Positions 17,104 through 24,895 of a DNA stretch of 35,809 nt are shown in pieces. The DNA comes from Thalassospira sp. Its GTDB lineage: Bacteria; Pseudomonadota; Alphaproteobacteria; Rhodospirillales; Thalassospiraceae. The notes under the pieces are model-generated. The model saw nothing but the letters and a program-made list of their open reading frames with translations. It was not told the origin of the DNA and made no database searches. The translations under genes were made by a program, and so were the position numbers. The stretch covers positions 1 to 35,809 of the forward strand of contig NZ_PAQR01000023.1 in NCBI RefSeq assembly GCF_002709775.1. The letters run 5' to 3'. Positions within the stretch are counted from its first letter, which is position 1; each line of letters begins with the position of its first letter.

Positions 17104-17886
17104 TCAGAGCATGGTTTCAATGAACTTCGTAAGATGTTCGGCGGTCTGTTTGCCCCGGTTGCTAATGATTGCAACGTTCTTGGGCAAGCCTTCCAGATCG
17201 GGATGGGACGCCTCGAAACTGGTCAAAAGGCCCAGTTTCTTATCTGCCAGCGTTTTCATGGCCGCGAGCGCGCGGATCAGTTCAATCCCGCTCAACCCAT
17301 CAAGGACAGCTGCAGTAATCACGGCATCGGGGCGAGATTGAACGACCGTCTCAAACGCCTCGACTGCGGATCGTGCCGTAATGGTCCGAAAGCCCTTTTC
17401 ACGCAGTGCGCGTTGCAAAAAATGCCCCTGCACGGCGGTTGCCGTGACCAGAAGGACTTCCTTGTCCTGCGCAACCGCAACTTCGGAAGTATCATCTTTT
17501 TCATCTGCCTTGGCACTACGGGTCGGCAGGGATCGCAATATACGTGTTTCTTCTTCAGCCTGCGGATTGGTGCCACTTTCAATGATCTCGCGGATCCAGC
17601 TGGTAAAATCGACCAGTGATGCCGCTTCGAGATCATCAATCTGGCTCAGATCGGCGATATAATCTTCAAGCCGATGGGCAATCGCCCCGACCAACGGGAA
17701 CCCGAATGATCCCGCAAGCCCCTTCACGGTGTGGGCTTCGCGGCGCAACTCGGCAATGCCCGGGCCGGCTTCGTCCATGCCGCCAGCGACGCGGTCAATC
17801 GTTGTTTCAATGCGATCAATGCGTTCGAGCGTGTCCTCAATGAAGTCCTGTTTCAGACCGGCAACGATTGCGTCCGCATTTCCCAT
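17104..17886 (-). CDS. HPt domain protein with C-terminal degenerate receiver domain
   Basis: A 260-residue two-component-type protein. Residues about 1-110 form a histidine phosphotransfer (HPt) domain with the phospho-acceptor H52 in 'AHTVKGLAGSFGF'. A charged linker (about 111-140) leads to a receiver-like fold (about 141-260: 'KEVLLVTATAVQGHFLQRALREKGF', 'RPDAVITAAVLDGLSGIELIRAL'). In that fold the acidic pocket (normally DD after the first strand) is TA, and the phospho-acceptor Asp is A192. The receiver half is therefore probably a protein-binding module and not a phosphate acceptor. The ATG at 17886 has an AAGGGAG ribosome-binding site six bases upstream; a longer frame to 17916 lacks one. 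No histidine kinase lies nearby, so its partners are unknown. Confidence 0.82.
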   Translation of the reverse strand: MGNADAIVAGLKQDFIEDTLERIDRIETTIDRVAGGMDEAGPGIAELRREAHTVKGLAGSFGFPLVGAIAHRLEDYIADLSQIDDLEAASLVDFTSWIREIIESGTNPQAEEETRILRSLPTRSAKADEKDDTSEVAVAQDKEVLLVTATAVQGHFLQRALREKGFRTITARSAVEAFETVVQSRPDAVITAAVLDGLSGIELIRALAAMKTLADKKLGLLTSFEASHPDLEGLPKNVAIISNRGKQTAEHLTKFIETML

Positions 17887-17906
17887 TAGGCACTCCCTTG
17901 GCAACT

Positions 17907-17987
17907 GTTCGATCAAGCAAACGTGACCCGAAATGCGCCCCTGAGGTGAATAACAAGGGTCGATTTTACTTGCTTGCGCGATCGAAC
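17907..17987. repeat. Imperfect inverted repeat upstream of the HPt gene
   Basis: GTTCGATCAAGCAA (17907-17920) is the reverse complement of TTGCTTG(CGC)GATCGAAC (17970-17987) apart from a three-base insertion. The arms are separated by 49 bases within the 181-base divergent gap. It could be a paired operator or a leader hairpin on the minus-strand message. Confidence 0.45.
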
Positions 17988-18067
17988 ATCATGATGATGG
18001 CTCACCGTCTGAATGCCCGTTTTCGCCACCCGGATCAAGAGGGCCTTGGACGTAACAGGAGTTAATT

Positions 18068-18478
18068 TTGCCTATGAATGCCCCGCACGATATTTCACCT
18101 GAAACAAATGGCACTGCCAGCAAACAAGGCAGCAGCCGACTGATGACCGGCCTGCGCCGAGGTTTTCGCCGCAAGTGCCCGAATTGCGGCCATGGCTTTG
18201 CCTTTGGCGGTTATCTGAAGCTTCGCTCGGAATGTGATGTGTGCAATCACCCGATCGGGGAATATCGCTGCGATGATGCCCCGCCCTATTTCACGATCTT
18301 CCTTGTCGGACATATCGTGGTACCGGGCGCGCTTGCCATGGAACAGAATTTCAGCCCGTCATTGGCCCTGCAACTTTCGATCTGGCTTCCGGCAACAGTC
18401 GCATTATGCCTTGGATTCCTGCCCTTTATCAAAGGGGCCGTTCTTGGCACCCAATGGGCGATGCGGATCAAAGGATAG
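18068..18478 (+). CDS. DUF983 family zinc-ribbon membrane protein
   Basis: A 136-residue protein of the DUF983 family, whose biochemical function is not established. A polar N-terminus (about 1-30) is followed by a four-Cys zinc-ribbon-like element, 'CPNCGHGFAFGGYLKLRSECDVC', the family pattern 'APPYFTIFLVGHIVVP', and two membrane segments (about 76-95 and 103-125). The start is either TTG at 18068, which has an AGGAG site seven bases upstream, or ATG at 18074, two codons later. In alphaproteobacteria the gene is often found close to rnr and topA, as here. Confidence 0.88.
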   Translation: MPMNAPHDISPETNGTASKQGSSRLMTGLRRGFRRKCPNCGHGFAFGGYLKLRSECDVCNHPIGEYRCDDAPPYFTIFLVGHIVVPGALAMEQNFSPSLALQLSIWLPATVALCLGFLPFIKGAVLGTQWAMRIKG

Positions 18479-18600
18479 TCATTGGCAAAAGGCCATTTTT
18501 TCCAGTAGAATACGTGGGTTATCTAACCTGAATTAAACGGATCCATTAGTTGGTCGCACGTCGCGTCTCAGAGACTAAATATCCTAATACCGACACTGGA

Positions 18601-20181
18601 ATGCGTCGCTTGCAACGCGTTTGTGCCGCCGTCGGGTTATGTGTTTCGCTCGCCGCCTGTGCCAGCTCCGACCGGATGGGCGTAACCTCCCCCGACGATC
18701 CGCAAACCCGTGAACTGATTTCCCAGACGATAGAACTGGTTGCCACGCGCTATATCGACCCGATCAGCCGCGAACAGATCCTTGTGAACACCCTTGATGG
18801 CCTGTCATCGATTGACGAAAACATCCGGGTCGACATCACCCCGATGGATTTGGTTCTGCAATATGATGACCGGACAGTCGACAGGATCGCCCTGCCCGCC
18901 ACATCTGATGAGACGGTCGATCATGATAATCTTCAGGTCTGGTCGGAAATCACGCTCAATGGCTTAGCCAAATACCGGGCTCATTCGGCCAAACTGCGCA
19001 ACACCCAAACCAAAGACATCGAGTCTGCCCTGATCAGTGGTGCGATCCGCAATCTGGATCGCTATAGTCGCTATGAGGGCCCGGCACGGGCCGAGAATGC
19101 GCGCAACCGTCGTGATGGATATATCGGAATTGGTGTGCGTGTTGTTGGTGGTTCGGGCTACCCTGTCGTCAAACTTGTCCATCCGGAAAGCCCGGCTGCA
19201 CGTGCAGGTCTTCATCCCGGGGATCAGATCCTGACGGTCAATGGCGAGGACATGTATGGCAAAGCCAGCCGCTATGCCGCCGACCTGCTGCATGGCGAGG
19301 AAGGTACTTCTGTCCTTATCGAGGTCAATGCCGCCAACAGTCCTGCCATCACCCCGATGGAAATCCTGCGCGAACGGGTGATCGACCGGACTGTGTTTGC
19401 CGAATACCGTGACAATGTCCTGATCGCACGGGTTAGCAGCTTCAACTCTGCGACGGCCACCACCCTTGCCGACAGCATCATGAAGGCAAAGCTTTATGAT
19501 GGCGGGCTTGAGGGCGTCATTCTTGATCTTCGCGGCAATCGCGGCGGGCTTTTGCAACAGGGTGTCGCCGTTGCCGACCTGTTTCTGGCCGATGGCCCGA
19601 TCGGCAAGACATTTTCCCGTGTGATGGCCGCGCGCCACATTTTCAAGGCCGAAAGTGGGGATCTGACCAACGGTGTGCCGCTGGTGGTTCTGATTGACGG
19701 ACGCACGGCGTCTTCGGCCGAATTGGTAGCAGCAGCGCTTCAAGACCGTCACCGGGCGGTACTGATCGGCTCCACAAGCTTTGGCAAGGGATCGGTTCAG
19801 GCGATCAATGATCTGCCCAACCATGGCACGCTGACCTTCACCTGGTCACGCATGACAGCCCCTTCTGGCTACACCTTTGACAGAATCGGTCTTTTCCCGG
19901 CCATCTGCACGCAGTCCGATGCAAACGACACCGCAATCCATCAGGTTGCACAAGCGCTGTCACAGCGTGATCAGATCGCCTCGATGATGATGAAGTGGCG
20001 CGCTCTGGACTATCAGGATGAAAAAAGCCGTCGCGAACTGCGCAATGTCTGTCCGGCAAGTGCGAATGGCGAAACATTTGATGTCGAAGTGGCGCTGGAA
20101 CTGCTGAAAAATCGCCGTGAATACAAGAATCTGGCCTATGCCGGACAAGAGGAAATCGCCGATACATTTGCCAGCCAATAA
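18601..20181 (+). CDS. S41 family C-terminal processing peptidase, lipoprotein, with PDZ domain
   Basis: Serine protease of the CtpA/Tsp family, 526 residues. The N-terminus 'MRRLQRVCAAVGLCVSLAACASS' is a lipoprotein signal with lipobox LAAC, so Cys20 is probably lipidated and the enzyme membrane-anchored in the periplasm. A PDZ domain lies at about 173-245 ('YIGIGVRV', 'SPAARAGLHPGDQILTVNGEDM'). The S41 core follows, with 'VILDLRGNRGGLLQQGVAVADLFL' and the Ser/Lys dyad S371 ('DGRTASSAELVAAAL') and K396 ('TSFGKGSVQ'), 25 residues apart as in Tsp and CtpB. The frame is open from a TTG at 18550, but the ATG at 18601 begins the signal peptide. Substrates are unknown. Confidence 0.93.
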   Translation: MRRLQRVCAAVGLCVSLAACASSDRMGVTSPDDPQTRELISQTIELVATRYIDPISREQILVNTLDGLSSIDENIRVDITPMDLVLQYDDRTVDRIALPATSDETVDHDNLQVWSEITLNGLAKYRAHSAKLRNTQTKDIESALISGAIRNLDRYSRYEGPARAENARNRRDGYIGIGVRVVGGSGYPVVKLVHPESPAARAGLHPGDQILTVNGEDMYGKASRYAADLLHGEEGTSVLIEVNAANSPAITPMEILRERVIDRTVFAEYRDNVLIARVSSFNSATATTLADSIMKAKLYDGGLEGVILDLRGNRGGLLQQGVAVADLFLADGPIGKTFSRVMAARHIFKAESGDLTNGVPLVVLIDGRTASSAELVAAALQDRHRAVLIGSTSFGKGSVQAINDLPNHGTLTFTWSRMTAPSGYTFDRIGLFPAICTQSDANDTAIHQVAQALSQRDQIASMMMKWRALDYQDEKSRRELRNVCPASANGETFDVEVALELLKNRREYKNLAYAGQEEIADTFASQ

Positions 20182-20208
20182 ATTTGCATTCTTTTTTGCC
20201 AAAATGGC

Positions 20209-20236
20209 TTGACACTCTGCCGATAACCTTTATGTT
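20209..20236 (+). promoter_or_regulatory. Predicted sigma-70-type promoter of rpmG
   Basis: Consensus TTGACA (20209-20214), 16-base spacer, TATGTT (20231-20236). It lies 28 bases after the protease stop and 40 before the rpmG ATG, so rpmG should have its own strong promoter. Confidence 0.7.
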
Positions 20237-20275
20237 CCGCCGCCTGAGATACACCTGAACACAGGATGCAGAGAC

Positions 20276-20443
20276 ATGGCGAAGCCCGCTTCGATCCTCG
20301 TAAAGTTGGTAAGCACCGCAGACACCGGTTACTTCTATGTTGTTAAGAAGAACCCGCGGAATACCACCGAGAAATTCCAGTTTCGCAAGTACGACCCGGT
20401 CGTGCGTAAGCACGTCGTGTTCAAAGAAGCGAAAATGAAGTAA
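20276..20443 (+). CDS. rpmG: Large-subunit ribosomal protein bL33
   Basis: A 55-residue basic ribosomal protein. It begins [20 protein letters not shown] and contains '[34 protein letters not shown]', the complete bL33 pattern. It has no cysteines and so belongs to the zinc-independent form usual in proteobacteria. It is monocistronic, with its own promoter upstream and a very strong terminator downstream. Confidence 0.97.
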   Translation: MAKPASILVKLVSTADTGYFYVVKKNPRNTTEKFQFRKYDPVVRKHVVFKEAKMK

Positions 20444-20475
20444 TCCGGTTCTTCGGAACTTGGTTGCCAAGACTT

Positions 20476-20510
20476 AAAAAGACGTGTCCTTCGGGACACG
20501 TCTTTTTTTT
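20476..20510 (+). terminator. Strong rho-independent terminator of rpmG
   Basis: Arms AAAAAGACGTGTCC (20476-20489) and GGACACGTCTTTTT (20494-20507) around a stable TTCG tetraloop, ending in an eight-T run. The matching A-run on the other side means it could also stop minus-strand transcripts coming from the DUF423 gene. Confidence 0.95.
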
Positions 20511-20562
20511 GTTCGCGTCACTAGATACCGTTCAGCGCCCAGTGTTAATCGCTTCGCGGCAG

Positions 20563-20937
20563 TCAGCCGAACCGCCGATACCCGGCCGCGGCCAGCAACA
20601 GCCAGCCACCAATGAACGAAAAACCACCAATCGGGGCAACCGCACCAAAGCCGGTAATGCCGCTAAAGGCGATGGCATACAAAGACCCGCAGAAGAAAAA
20701 GATCCCGACCAGCATGGCATAAGCCGCAATCCGCAGGAACTTTTCATCAGGCACATGATGTACAAGTCCGGCAATCGCCGCCATGGCGACTGCGTGGATA
20801 AGCTGATAATGCGCGCCCTTTTCAACAAGACCGCGCGCATAGTCCATTTCGCTGCCTGCCATACCATGGGCGGCAAATGCGCCAAGTGCGACGGCCATCG
20901 CACCGTTCAGTCCGGCCATAACCACAGAAATACGCAT
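20563..20937 (-). CDS. DUF423 family membrane protein (YgdD-like)
   Basis: A 124-residue, very hydrophobic protein with four predicted membrane segments. The family-typical start 'MRISVVMAGLNGAMAVALGAFAAHG', the central 'GAHYQLIHAVAMAAIAGL' and the C-terminal 'APIGGFSFIGGWLLLAAAGY' match DUF423/YgdD proteins of the inner membrane, whose function is not established. The ATG has an AGGGAA ribosome-binding site. It converges with rpmG and follows the Crp/Fnr gene on the same strand, but a terminator separates them. Confidence 0.92.
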   Translation of the reverse strand: MRISVVMAGLNGAMAVALGAFAAHGMAGSEMDYARGLVEKGAHYQLIHAVAMAAIAGLVHHVPDEKFLRIAAYAMLVGIFFFCGSLYAIAFSGITGFGAVAPIGGFSFIGGWLLLAAAGYRRFG

Positions 20938-21012
20938 TGAGGGTTCCCTGTTTCAGAAATGCAGTTGTTTCAACCACATTAGACAGGCAACCGCCCCTGC
21001 GCCATGCGAAAA

Positions 21013-21047
21013 CGCAAAAAAAATGGCCGTACAAAAATGTACGGCCA
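21013..21047 (-). terminator. Rho-independent terminator of the Crp/Fnr gene
   Basis: On the minus strand the arms TGGCCGTACA (21047-21038) and TGTACGGCCA (21033-21024), with a four-base loop, are followed by an eight-T run. It lies about 130 bases after the regulator stop. Confidence 0.88.
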
Positions 21048-21174
21048 GTAACTCTCTTGGGGGAGATGTGCCGGAACATCGAAATGCCCGTCACACGAAT
21101 ATAATTACCCTCTGATTGCCCTATTCTCTGTGACAGCCATCACATGATGGACAAAAAAATCATACAAATACAGT

Positions 21175-21855
21175 CTAGTGGATAGATTCGCTGAGAAATT
21201 CCTCAAGCCGGCGGACATCCGGGACCATAAGACCGCCATCCACCTTGGTCACCAACTGACGTCGTCCCAACGTACTCATGACGCGTGCAACAGTCTCGCG
21301 CGATGTGCTGACCCGTCCAGCCACTTCGGAATGAACCGGGACTGGCGACAACAAAGCCGAACCACTGCCATCACAAACATTGCTGGCCCGACGCAGGATC
21401 TCCGCCACGACGCGTTCGTTGGCGCCCAAAGTACTTACATCAACAATCCGTCGGGTCGAGTTGCGCACGATGCGGGCCAGTTCCCCGATCACATTCCAGG
21501 CAACCGACGGATGACTTTTGACAACCTTCTCAAAGTTCGCCGGGCTCAGAATGCCGACATTGGTATCATCAACCGCAATCACGCAGGCCGAGCGCGGCTC
21601 GCCATCAATAGCGGACAATTGCCCAACGCACCCGCCAGCACCGATTTCTTCGAGAGTGATTTCACGTCCTGAAAGGGAATAATTGACGATCCGAACCCGG
21701 CCCGAAAGGATCAGGTAAACGTCGGAACTGTCGGATTCCGGCTCGATAATTTGCGCCCCGGCCGAAAATGTCTTTCGGTTAACGTGGCGTTCGACATCTG
21801 CTATCGCGCTCTCATCGAGATCCGCGAAAATGCCGACCACTGATAATTTAACCAT
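21175..21855 (-). CDS. Crp/Fnr family transcriptional regulator
   Basis: DNA-binding regulator of 226 residues from the ATG at 21855. A cyclic-nucleotide-binding-type beta barrel ('IFADLDESAIADVERHVNRKTFSAGAQIIEPESDSSDVYLILSGRV') is followed by a dimerisation helix and a CRP-type helix-turn-helix, 'HSEVAGRVSTSRETVARVMSTLGRRQLV'. It lacks the N-terminal Cys cluster of FNR. In the nucleotide pocket the usual Glu is Q79 ('GQL') while R88-S89 are kept, so cAMP binding is uncertain. The frame stays open to a TTG at 21981 (ATG at 21975); the extra 42 residues are not typical of the family, but the ribosome-binding site for 21855 is very close (GGGGG three bases away), so the start is unsettled. Targets are unknown. 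Confidence 0.88.
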   Translation of the reverse strand: MVKLSVVGIFADLDESAIADVERHVNRKTFSAGAQIIEPESDSSDVYLILSGRVRIVNYSLSGREITLEEIGAGGCVGQLSAIDGEPRSACVIAVDDTNVGILSPANFEKVVKSHPSVAWNVIGELARIVRNSTRRIVDVSTLGANERVVAEILRRASNVCDGSGSALLSPVPVHSEVAGRVSTSRETVARVMSTLGRRQLVTKVDGGLMVPDVRRLEEFLSESIH

Positions 21856-22100
21856 ATCCCCCAAGCTTCTCACTACGGTGTTGTTATTGTCCAGACGCGC
21901 TAATTCGCGCGTCCCCTCACGTCTTTTGCTGTCCCGGACGCAATCATAAGCAAACAACCTTAGACTGACAATCATTGCCAAACCAAAGTTGTATTCCCAC
22001 TTGTGATTGGACAGAATTATGCTGCATGTGCGAACATGAAGGATATCTGATCAGCCAAGGCGTCTATTTGCATTCATCCCGCAGCGCGAGGAGACAGGCC

Positions 22101-22937
22101 ATGAGTCCCGAATTGGAGATTTTCCGTCGCAGCCCGACAGGCAAGCCCAAAAGCAAGCACCCCTTGGTGTTCGTACATGGCGCCTACACCGGGGCTTGGT
22201 GCTGGAACGAGCATTTCCTGACCTGGTTTGCCGATCGCGGCTTTGAAACCGTCGCCTTTTCGTTGCGCGGCCATGGCGGCAGCGGCGGCCGCGAGCTACG
22301 CAGTCTTGCATCAATTGATGATTACGTTGAAGACCTTGAAGAGGTTGTTGAAACCCTTGGCAAAAAGCCCGTGCTGATCGGCCATTCCATGGGCGGCTAT
22401 ATCGTTCAAAAGTATCTTGAACGCCATAGTGCGGAGGCCGCTATCCTGATGGCCTCTGTCCCGCCCGAGGGCCTGCTTGCCAGCAACGCCATGATGGCCA
22501 TGGCCCAGCCTGATCTTTATTTCCAGATGTTCTGGTTACAAGCTATCGGCCCGCACACGCTGCTGCGTGAACGACTTGGCCGCGCAATGCTGTCGCCCGA
22601 TATCGCCGAAGACGAAGGCATGATCTATTTCGGACGGCTTGAAACCGAAAGTCAGCGCGCGATTGCCGACATGATGGGTGCCAACCCGATCTTTCTGTCA
22701 AAGGACGAGGTTCCGTCCATGCTGGTACTTGGCGCACGCGATGATGAAATCATCCAGAGCGAGCTGATCCACCACACTGCCAAACGATATGGCGCGGATT
22801 ATGCCCTGATCGATGACATTCATCACGCCCTGATGCTTGATAAAAACTGGGAAAAGGTGGCCGAAACCATCATGGAATGGCTGCAGGTCAAGCTGGTCAG
22901 TCAGCAGCGCAGCAAGGGCAACAAGACGGCTGCCTAG
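22101..22937 (+). CDS. Alpha/beta hydrolase
   Basis: Soluble alpha/beta-hydrolase-fold enzyme of 278 residues. The oxyanion-hole 'FVHGAYTGAWCW' (about 24-35), the nucleophile elbow 'GHSMGG' with S96, the acid in 'LGARDDEII' (D214 or D215) and the histidine in 'DIHHALMLD' (H241 or H242) make a complete catalytic triad. The substrate is unknown; esterase or lipase-like activity is the default. The frame is open from 21975, but the ATG at 22101 has a strong GAGGAGA ribosome-binding site six or seven bases upstream, and the upstream part is Cys-rich nonsense. It is divergent from the Crp/Fnr gene and ends before a terminator. Confidence 0.9.
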   Translation: MSPELEIFRRSPTGKPKSKHPLVFVHGAYTGAWCWNEHFLTWFADRGFETVAFSLRGHGGSGGRELRSLASIDDYVEDLEEVVETLGKKPVLIGHSMGGYIVQKYLERHSAEAAILMASVPPEGLLASNAMMAMAQPDLYFQMFWLQAIGPHTLLRERLGRAMLSPDIAEDEGMIYFGRLETESQRAIADMMGANPIFLSKDEVPSMLVLGARDDEIIQSELIHHTAKRYGADYALIDDIHHALMLDKNWEKVAETIMEWLQVKLVSQQRSKGNKTAA

Positions 22938-22969
22938 GACACCAACACCAGATTTTTACTGCACATCTT

Positions 22970-23004
22970 CACCCGCATCTGCCACGATGCGGGTGTTGTC
23001 TTTT
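22970..23004 (+). terminator. Rho-independent terminator after the alpha/beta hydrolase gene
   Basis: Arms CACCCGCATC (22970-22979) and GATGCGGGTG (22986-22995) with a six-base loop, followed by TTGTCTTTT. It lies 32 bases after the hydrolase stop and just before the ggt ribosome-binding site. Confidence 0.8.
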
Positions 23005-23027
23005 ATGCAAACAAAGAGGTCTGGAAC

Positions 23028-24815
23028 ATGCCCCACAACGCTTCCGTCTCTGCCACCATGATCAAAGCCTTTGTCGCTGCGGGTCTTTTGTCCACCTGCC
23101 TGATCCAAGGGGCTGTTGCCCAGCAAACAACGGACGCTATTGCGCCTGAGGCTGGTACACCTATCGCATCGCCCCAAACACGTGGCTCAGTCACCGCCAA
23201 GAACTGGATGATCAGTGCTGCCAACCCGCTTGCGGTCGAAGCTGGTGCAAATATCCTGCGGTCCGGTGGCAACGCCATCGATGCCATGGTTGCCATTCAG
23301 ACCATGCTTGGCCTTGTCGAGCCGCAATCATCGGGCCTTGGCGGCGGCGCGTTTCTTGTCTACTTCGATGCTACCACCGGAAAGCTGACGACCCTCGACG
23401 GTCGCGAAACCGCACCACTTAGCGCGACACCAACACTGTTTCAGGACGAAAACGGCGAACCGCTAAAATTCTATGACGCTGTTGTTGGTGGCAGATCGGT
23501 GGGGACACCCGGCACCCCAGCCCTGATGAAAGCCGCACACGAAAAATGGGGCCAGATGCCATGGAACACTCTGTTTGCCCCAGCCATTGAAACAGCCATC
23601 AATGGCTTTGAAGTTTCACCACGCCTTGCCGCACTTATCGCCAATGATCAGGAAAAGCTGTCACGCGATCCTGAAGCCAAGGGATATTTCTTTGACGCGG
23701 ATGGCGCACCACTTGCCGCGGGAACAGTCCTTCAAAACCCGAAATACGCCAAGACGCTGCAAGATATTACAGCCAACGGAACGGTGAATTTTTATCAGGG
23801 ACAGATTGCCCAGGATATTGTCGAGAAGGTCAAAGACGCCGACTGGAATCCCGGCGTCCTGTCACTTGCCGATTTTGCCAATTATCAGGTCAAGGAACGC
23901 GCAGCTGTCTGTGCGGAATATCGTGGTCTTGATGTGTGCGGTATGGGTCCGCCCTCTTCCGGCGCTCTTACCGTGGGGCAAATACTTGGACTGCTGGCAC
24001 CTTATGACATTGCCGCCCTGGGACCCGATTCTGCGCAAAGCTGGCGTTTAATTGGCGATGCATCCCGGTTGGCATTTGCCGATCGCGGGCGTTACATGGC
24101 CGATATCGACTTTGTCCCGATGCCTTTGACCGGCTTGCTCGATAAAACCTATCTGGCGGAGCGATCCCGACTTCTCGATCGTGAAACCGCACTCGACACC
24201 GTGGAACCGGGCACACCAGGCTTTAGCCACGCGCTGCACCTGGCGGACGACCAAGCTATTGAACTGCCCAGCACCAGCCATTTCTCGATTGTTGATATCT
24301 ATGGCAATGCAGTTTCGATGACCACCACCATCGAAAACGGGTTTGGCTCCCGCCTTATGGTCAATGGCTTTATGCTCAATAACGAACTGACCGATTTCTC
24401 GTTCCGCACCCATGTTGATGGCGTACCGATCGCCAATGCCTTGGCTCCGGGCAAGCGACCGCGCTCCTCAATGGCGCCGACGATCGTCATGAAAGACGGT
24501 AAACCCGTGATCATTACCGGGTCACCGGGTGGATCGCGCATTATCGGGTATGTAGCGCAGTCACTGATCGGCATGATTGATTGGAACATGCCGCCGCAGC
24601 AAGCCATTGAGATGCCCCATCTGGTCAACCGGTTCGGCACCTTTGACCTTGAGGCCGGAACCGATGCCGAAAAGCTTGCACCGGCCCTTGAAGACATGGG
24701 CTTTAAGACCAGCATTCGCGACCTTAACTCCGGCATTCACGCCATTATGGTGACAGAAGATGGCCTGATTGGCGGGGCTGATTCGCGCCGCGAAGGCATC
24801 GTTGTTGGTCAGTAA
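23028..24815 (+). CDS. ggt: Gamma-glutamyltransferase
   Basis: Periplasmic enzyme that hydrolyses glutathione and transfers its gamma-glutamyl group; 595 residues. A Sec signal peptide probably ends at AVA|QQ (31/32). The Ntn-hydrolase precursor should cut itself before T416 in 'PSTSHFSIVDIYGNAVSMTTTIENGFGS', which aligns with the TTHYS nucleophile start of the small subunit in E. coli. Other family signatures are 'GGNAIDAMVAIQTMLGLVEPQSSGLGGGAFLVY', 'LDGRETAP' and 'SSMAPTIV...GSPGGSRII'. The ATG has an AGAGGT ribosome-binding site. It lies between two terminators and is thus probably monocistronic. Confidence 0.96.
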   Translation: MPHNASVSATMIKAFVAAGLLSTCLIQGAVAQQTTDAIAPEAGTPIASPQTRGSVTAKNWMISAANPLAVEAGANILRSGGNAIDAMVAIQTMLGLVEPQSSGLGGGAFLVYFDATTGKLTTLDGRETAPLSATPTLFQDENGEPLKFYDAVVGGRSVGTPGTPALMKAAHEKWGQMPWNTLFAPAIETAINGFEVSPRLAALIANDQEKLSRDPEAKGYFFDADGAPLAAGTVLQNPKYAKTLQDITANGTVNFYQGQIAQDIVEKVKDADWNPGVLSLADFANYQVKERAAVCAEYRGLDVCGMGPPSSGALTVGQILGLLAPYDIAALGPDSAQSWRLIGDASRLAFADRGRYMADIDFVPMPLTGLLDKTYLAERSRLLDRETALDTVEPGTPGFSHALHLADDQAIELPSTSHFSIVDIYGNAVSMTTTIENGFGSRLMVNGFMLNNELTDFSFRTHVDGVPIANALAPGKRPRSSMAPTIVMKDGKPVIITGSPGGSRIIGYVAQSLIGMIDWNMPPQQAIEMPHLVNRFGTFDLEAGTDAEKLAPALEDMGFKTSIRDLNSGIHAIMVTEDGLIGGADSRREGIVVGQ

Positions 24816-24837
24816 CAACGACAGATCGCCAATAGAA

Positions 24838-24874
24838 AACGGGCAGCTCCATCACGGTGCGGCCCGTTCGTTTT
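24838..24874 (+). terminator. Probable terminator of ggt
   Basis: Arms AACGGGC (24838-24844) and GCCCGTT (24862-24868) with a 17-base loop, followed by CGTTTT. It is weaker than the other terminators here but well placed, 22 bases after the ggt stop and before the convergent HAD gene. Confidence 0.6.
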
Positions 24875-24895
24875 AGGTAACCTGTTGGACCGTTA

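Noticed and set aside
21975..22100. 42-codon extension of the alpha/beta hydrolase
   Set aside because: The ATG at 22101 has a strong ribosome-binding site, and the upstream peptide is Cys-rich and unlike the family.
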